A DNA stretch of 64,000 nucleotides from JBGRQA01 sp041725895. Its GTDB lineage: Bacteria > Bacteroidota > Bacteroidia > Bacteroidales > Marinifilaceae. Both the position numbers and the translations under genes were made by a program. Shown here piece after piece: positions 62,473 through 64,000 of this stretch. The notes beneath the pieces were generated by a model. The model searched no databases and was not told the DNA's origin. It saw nothing but the letters and a program-made list of their open reading frames with translations. Every line of letters starts with the position of its first letter. Position 1 is the first letter of the stretch. The stretch lies in assembly GCA_041725895.1 (NCBI GenBank), contig JBGRQA010000024.1:1-64000 (forward strand), read 5' to 3'.

Positions 62473-62934
62473 ATGGCAAACACCTTTACACAAATTTATT
62501 TACAGTTTGTTTTTGCGGTTCAAAACAGATTATCTTTAATACAACCAGACTGGAAAGATGAACTGTATAAATATATTACAGGTATTGTTCAAAACAACAA
62601 CCATAAATTAATATCGATAAATGGTACAGCTAACCATATTCATATTTTAATTGGCTACAAACCTCATCAATTAATTCCAGAACTATTGCAGGACATAAAG
62701 GGGTCATCATCCAAATGGATTAATGATAAAGGTATCACTAAAGGGCGATTCTGTTGGCAAGAAGGATATGGTGCTTTTTCCTATTCGCATTCACAAATTG
62801 GAAGTGTGGTCAAATATATTGAGAACCAAGAAAAACATCATAAAAAGAAATCATTCCAGGAGGAATACGAAGAGTTTCTACGAAAATTTAATATCAAATA
62901 TGATGGGAAATACATCCTAAAAGATGTTTACTAA
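62473..62934 (+). CDS. REP-associated tyrosine transposase (IS200/IS605-like, RAYT)
   Basis: A 153-residue Y1 transposase. The metal-binding HUH motif is NHIHILIG (residues ~55-62) and the catalytic Tyr is in SVVKYIENQEKHH (~117). Related single-strand transposases without an ATPase or TnpB partner are found next to REP hairpins and move or spread them. Copies of such hairpins flank it on both sides. It is intact; no frameshift or stop. It lies in the hyp operon, between hypC and hypD. Confidence 0.88.
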   Translation: MANTFTQIYLQFVFAVQNRLSLIQPDWKDELYKYITGIVQNNNHKLISINGTANHIHILIGYKPHQLIPELLQDIKGSSSKWINDKGITKGRFCWQEGYGAFSYSHSQIGSVVKYIENQEKHHKKKSFQEEYEEFLRKFNIKYDGKYILKDVY

Positions 62935-62942
62935 ATTATATA

Positions 62943-63190
62943 TCGTCCCTACGGGACTTTTTAAATAGGCTTGGCCCTAAAATGCTATAGACATATAGTT
63001 CCTACGGAACAAAAGGATAATTTTAAATAGGAGAATGGATATTAGGCTTTATAACCTTAGAATCATATTGGCTGTAATGTTATGTCCCTTTAGGGACACA
63101 ATCTTTATAGCTGGCAATTGGACGTTTAAACCGAATCCCGTAGGGATGATATATACAAATCATATTTCCCATTGAGAATAATTGATATAG
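62943..63190 (+). repeat. Composite hairpin element, copy B
   Basis: A 248-bp copy with the same hairpin order as copy A, with a GTCCCTTTAGGGACAC variant of the third hairpin. It ends in AGAATAATTGATATAG, directly followed by the start of a partial hypD frame. The frame ATG at 63193 lies 2 nt beyond it. Confidence 0.75.
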
Positions 63191-63192
63191 GC

Positions 63193-63287
63193 ATGCAACA
63201 CATAACCGAATATCGAGATCAGAAACTGGTGAAAAGCCTTCTGAATACCATCAAGGCTACATCCCAAAAGGAAATTTCACTAATGGA
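63193..63287 (+). pseudogene. hypD: Truncated hypD 5' fragment
   Basis: The frame from ATG 63193 encodes MQHITEYRDQKLVKSLLNTI, then KATSQKEISLMEKC, the HypD N terminus, but runs into the hairpin element and stops at 63354. It lacks the CGGHTM and GPGCPVC cysteine motifs. It is the first copy of the tandem duplication. The intact gene follows at 63502. Confidence 0.8.
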
Positions 63288-63499
63288 AAAATGCTATAGA
63301 TATATAATTTCTACGGAACAAAAGGATAATTTTAAATGGGAGAATGGATATTAGGCTTTATAACCTTAGAATCATATTGACAGTAATGTTATGTCCCTTT
63401 AGGGACACAATCCCTATAGCTAATAATTGGACGTTTAAACCGAATCCCGTAGGGATGATATATACAAATCATATTTTCCGTTGAGAATAATTGATATAG
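63288..63499 (+). repeat. Composite hairpin element, copy C (5'-truncated)
   Basis: Like copy B from AAAATGCTATAG onward, but lacking the first ~36 bp with the first hairpin. It separates the partial and full hypD starts and ends 2 nt before the intact hypD ATG. Because its right part lies just before the start codon, it would be part of the hypD leader. Confidence 0.75.
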
Positions 63500-63501
63500 G
63501 C

Positions 63502-64000
63502 ATGCAACACATAACCGAATATCGAAATCAAAAACTGGTGAAAGGCCTTCTGAAAACCATAAGGAATTCCTCTACTAAGGAAATATGCCTTATGGAGGTC
63601 TGCGGAGGGCATACCATGTCCATTCTGAAATTTGGGATCCCCTCCCTCCTTCCCGGGAATATCAAACTTTTGTCCGGTCCCGGCTGTCCGGTTTGCGTTA
63701 CGGATATAGGTTATATTGACAAATCCATTGCTCTTTCCCATCTACAAGATGTGATTGTTACCACATACGGAGATCTGATTCGGGTACCCGGCTCTTCCTC
63801 AAGCCTGGAAAAGGAATCGGCAAAGGGGCATGACATACGAATTGTCTACTCACTGCTGAATGCATTGGAGATCGCGAAACAGAATCCAATGAAAAAAGTC
63901 GTCTTCCTTGCCATTGGATTCGAAACCACTGCTCCCGGAACAGCCGCCACGGTTCTTTCGGCGGCAAAAGAGAATATCAAGAACTTTTTCATTTTGAGTG
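63502..64000 (+). CDS. hypD: Hydrogenase expression/formation protein HypD (3' end outside window)
   Basis: HypD reduces and assembles the Fe(CN)2CO unit with HypC. From ATG 63502 the frame stays open to the window edge (166 codons). It contains LMEVCGGHTMSILKFGIPSL (~31-50) and KLLSGPGCPVCVTDIGYID (~57), the family's cysteine motifs, and later GDLIRVPGSSSSLEK and FLAIGFETTAPGTAATV (~134-150). Its leader consists of the hairpin element copy C. A longer start at TTG 63481 is possible but lies inside the element. Confidence 0.92.
   Translation, partial: MQHITEYRNQKLVKGLLKTIRNSSTKEICLMEVCGGHTMSILKFGIPSLLPGNIKLLSGPGCPVCVTDIGYIDKSIALSHLQDVIVTTYGDLIRVPGSSSSLEKESAKGHDIRIVYSLLNALEIAKQNPMKKVVFLAIGFETTAPGTAATVLSAAKENIKNFFILS

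Larger units (their letters stand above)
62979..63596 (+). repeat. 309-bp tandem duplication containing the element and the hypD 5' end
   Basis: Unit 1 (62979-63287) and unit 2 (63288-63596) align without gaps at an offset of exactly 309 bp. Each has most of the hairpin element (from AAAATGCTATAG) plus about 95 bp of hypD 5' coding sequence. The element halves are nearly identical while the hypD parts are about 80% identical, with most differences in their last 40 bp. The junction lies where ATGGAAAAATGC links the hypD fragment to the next element. Confidence 0.75.

Noticed and set aside
63172..63354. Small independent gene between copies B and C
   Set aside because: It is the truncated 5' part of hypD running into the hairpin element.

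Overview
The window comes from a Bacteroidota chromosome, probably a marine or sediment anaerobe of the Marinilabiliales (Marinifilaceae-like). The assignment rests on several Bacteroidota-type promoters (-7 TAnnTTTG, some with a -33 TTG about 19-20 nt upstream), LytTR two-component signalling, CarboxypepD_reg-type secreted proteins, moderate-to-low GC, and a gene mix pointing to anaerobic life (Hdr/Mvh hydrogenase, Crp/Fnr regulators, MinD-type Fe-S ATPases). The order-level placement is an inference; no rRNA is present.

Layout. 1-990: the start of an IS256-family transposase (leftward) abuts a 5'-truncated mtaB. 1097-3588: a universal stress protein, then rpsF-rpsR-rplI from a near-consensus promoter. 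3926-5798: cobK-cbiD of corrin synthesis. 5795-12079: Crp regulator, OsmC protein, CAP-domain lipoprotein, small membrane and secreted proteins, cyclase, thioesterase, and the first 21-bp phased repeat array (10946-11190). 12397-17000: an ORP-like cluster (two NifX-fold proteins, two MinD-type ferredoxin-ATPases, a DUF89 protein, a Gly/Arg-rich protein, a DUF134 regulator) read from a promoter whose spacer is filled by a perfect palindrome. 17119-28573: an erythromycin-esterase/CarboxypepD_reg fusion, AraC and Crp regulators, a HAD/CAT operon, a LytS/LytT pair, and a double-domain phosphofructokinase. 28722-36401: flavodoxin, a large hybrid kinase, a NapH-like Fe-S membrane protein, tandem PAP2 enzymes, and an AraC regulator. 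36596-40944: a cobalamin riboswitch followed by cbiA and the cobalt transporter cbiMNQO. 41037-50004: housekeeping genes, a cysE-cysK operon preceded by an ORF ending in a run of cysteine codons, and two MacB-type permeases. 50332-50646: the second 21-bp array. 51069-64000: a hydrogenase/heterodisulfide-reductase operon (hdrA-like, hdrC/qmoC-like, hdrA-like, mvhD, mvhG, mvhA), its maturation protease, and divergently hypF-hypC-hypD, with a REP-type transposase (RAYT) module and a 309-bp tandem duplication inserted between hypC and hypD.

How the parts relate. The riboswitch couples corrinoid level to cobalt import and cobyrinate amidation. The hyp genes and the protease mature the NiFe hydrogenase, whose electrons should pass through MvhD and the HdrA-like flavoproteins to a membrane HdrC/QmoC-like subunit; no HdrB is encoded nearby, which points to quinone rather than disulfide as partner. 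The most novel-looking signals are the poly-cysteine leader before cysE, the two related 21-bp arrays, the palindrome-controlled promoters, and the RAYT/hairpin invasion of the hyp operon. No CRISPR array, tRNA, rRNA or recognisable defence system was seen.
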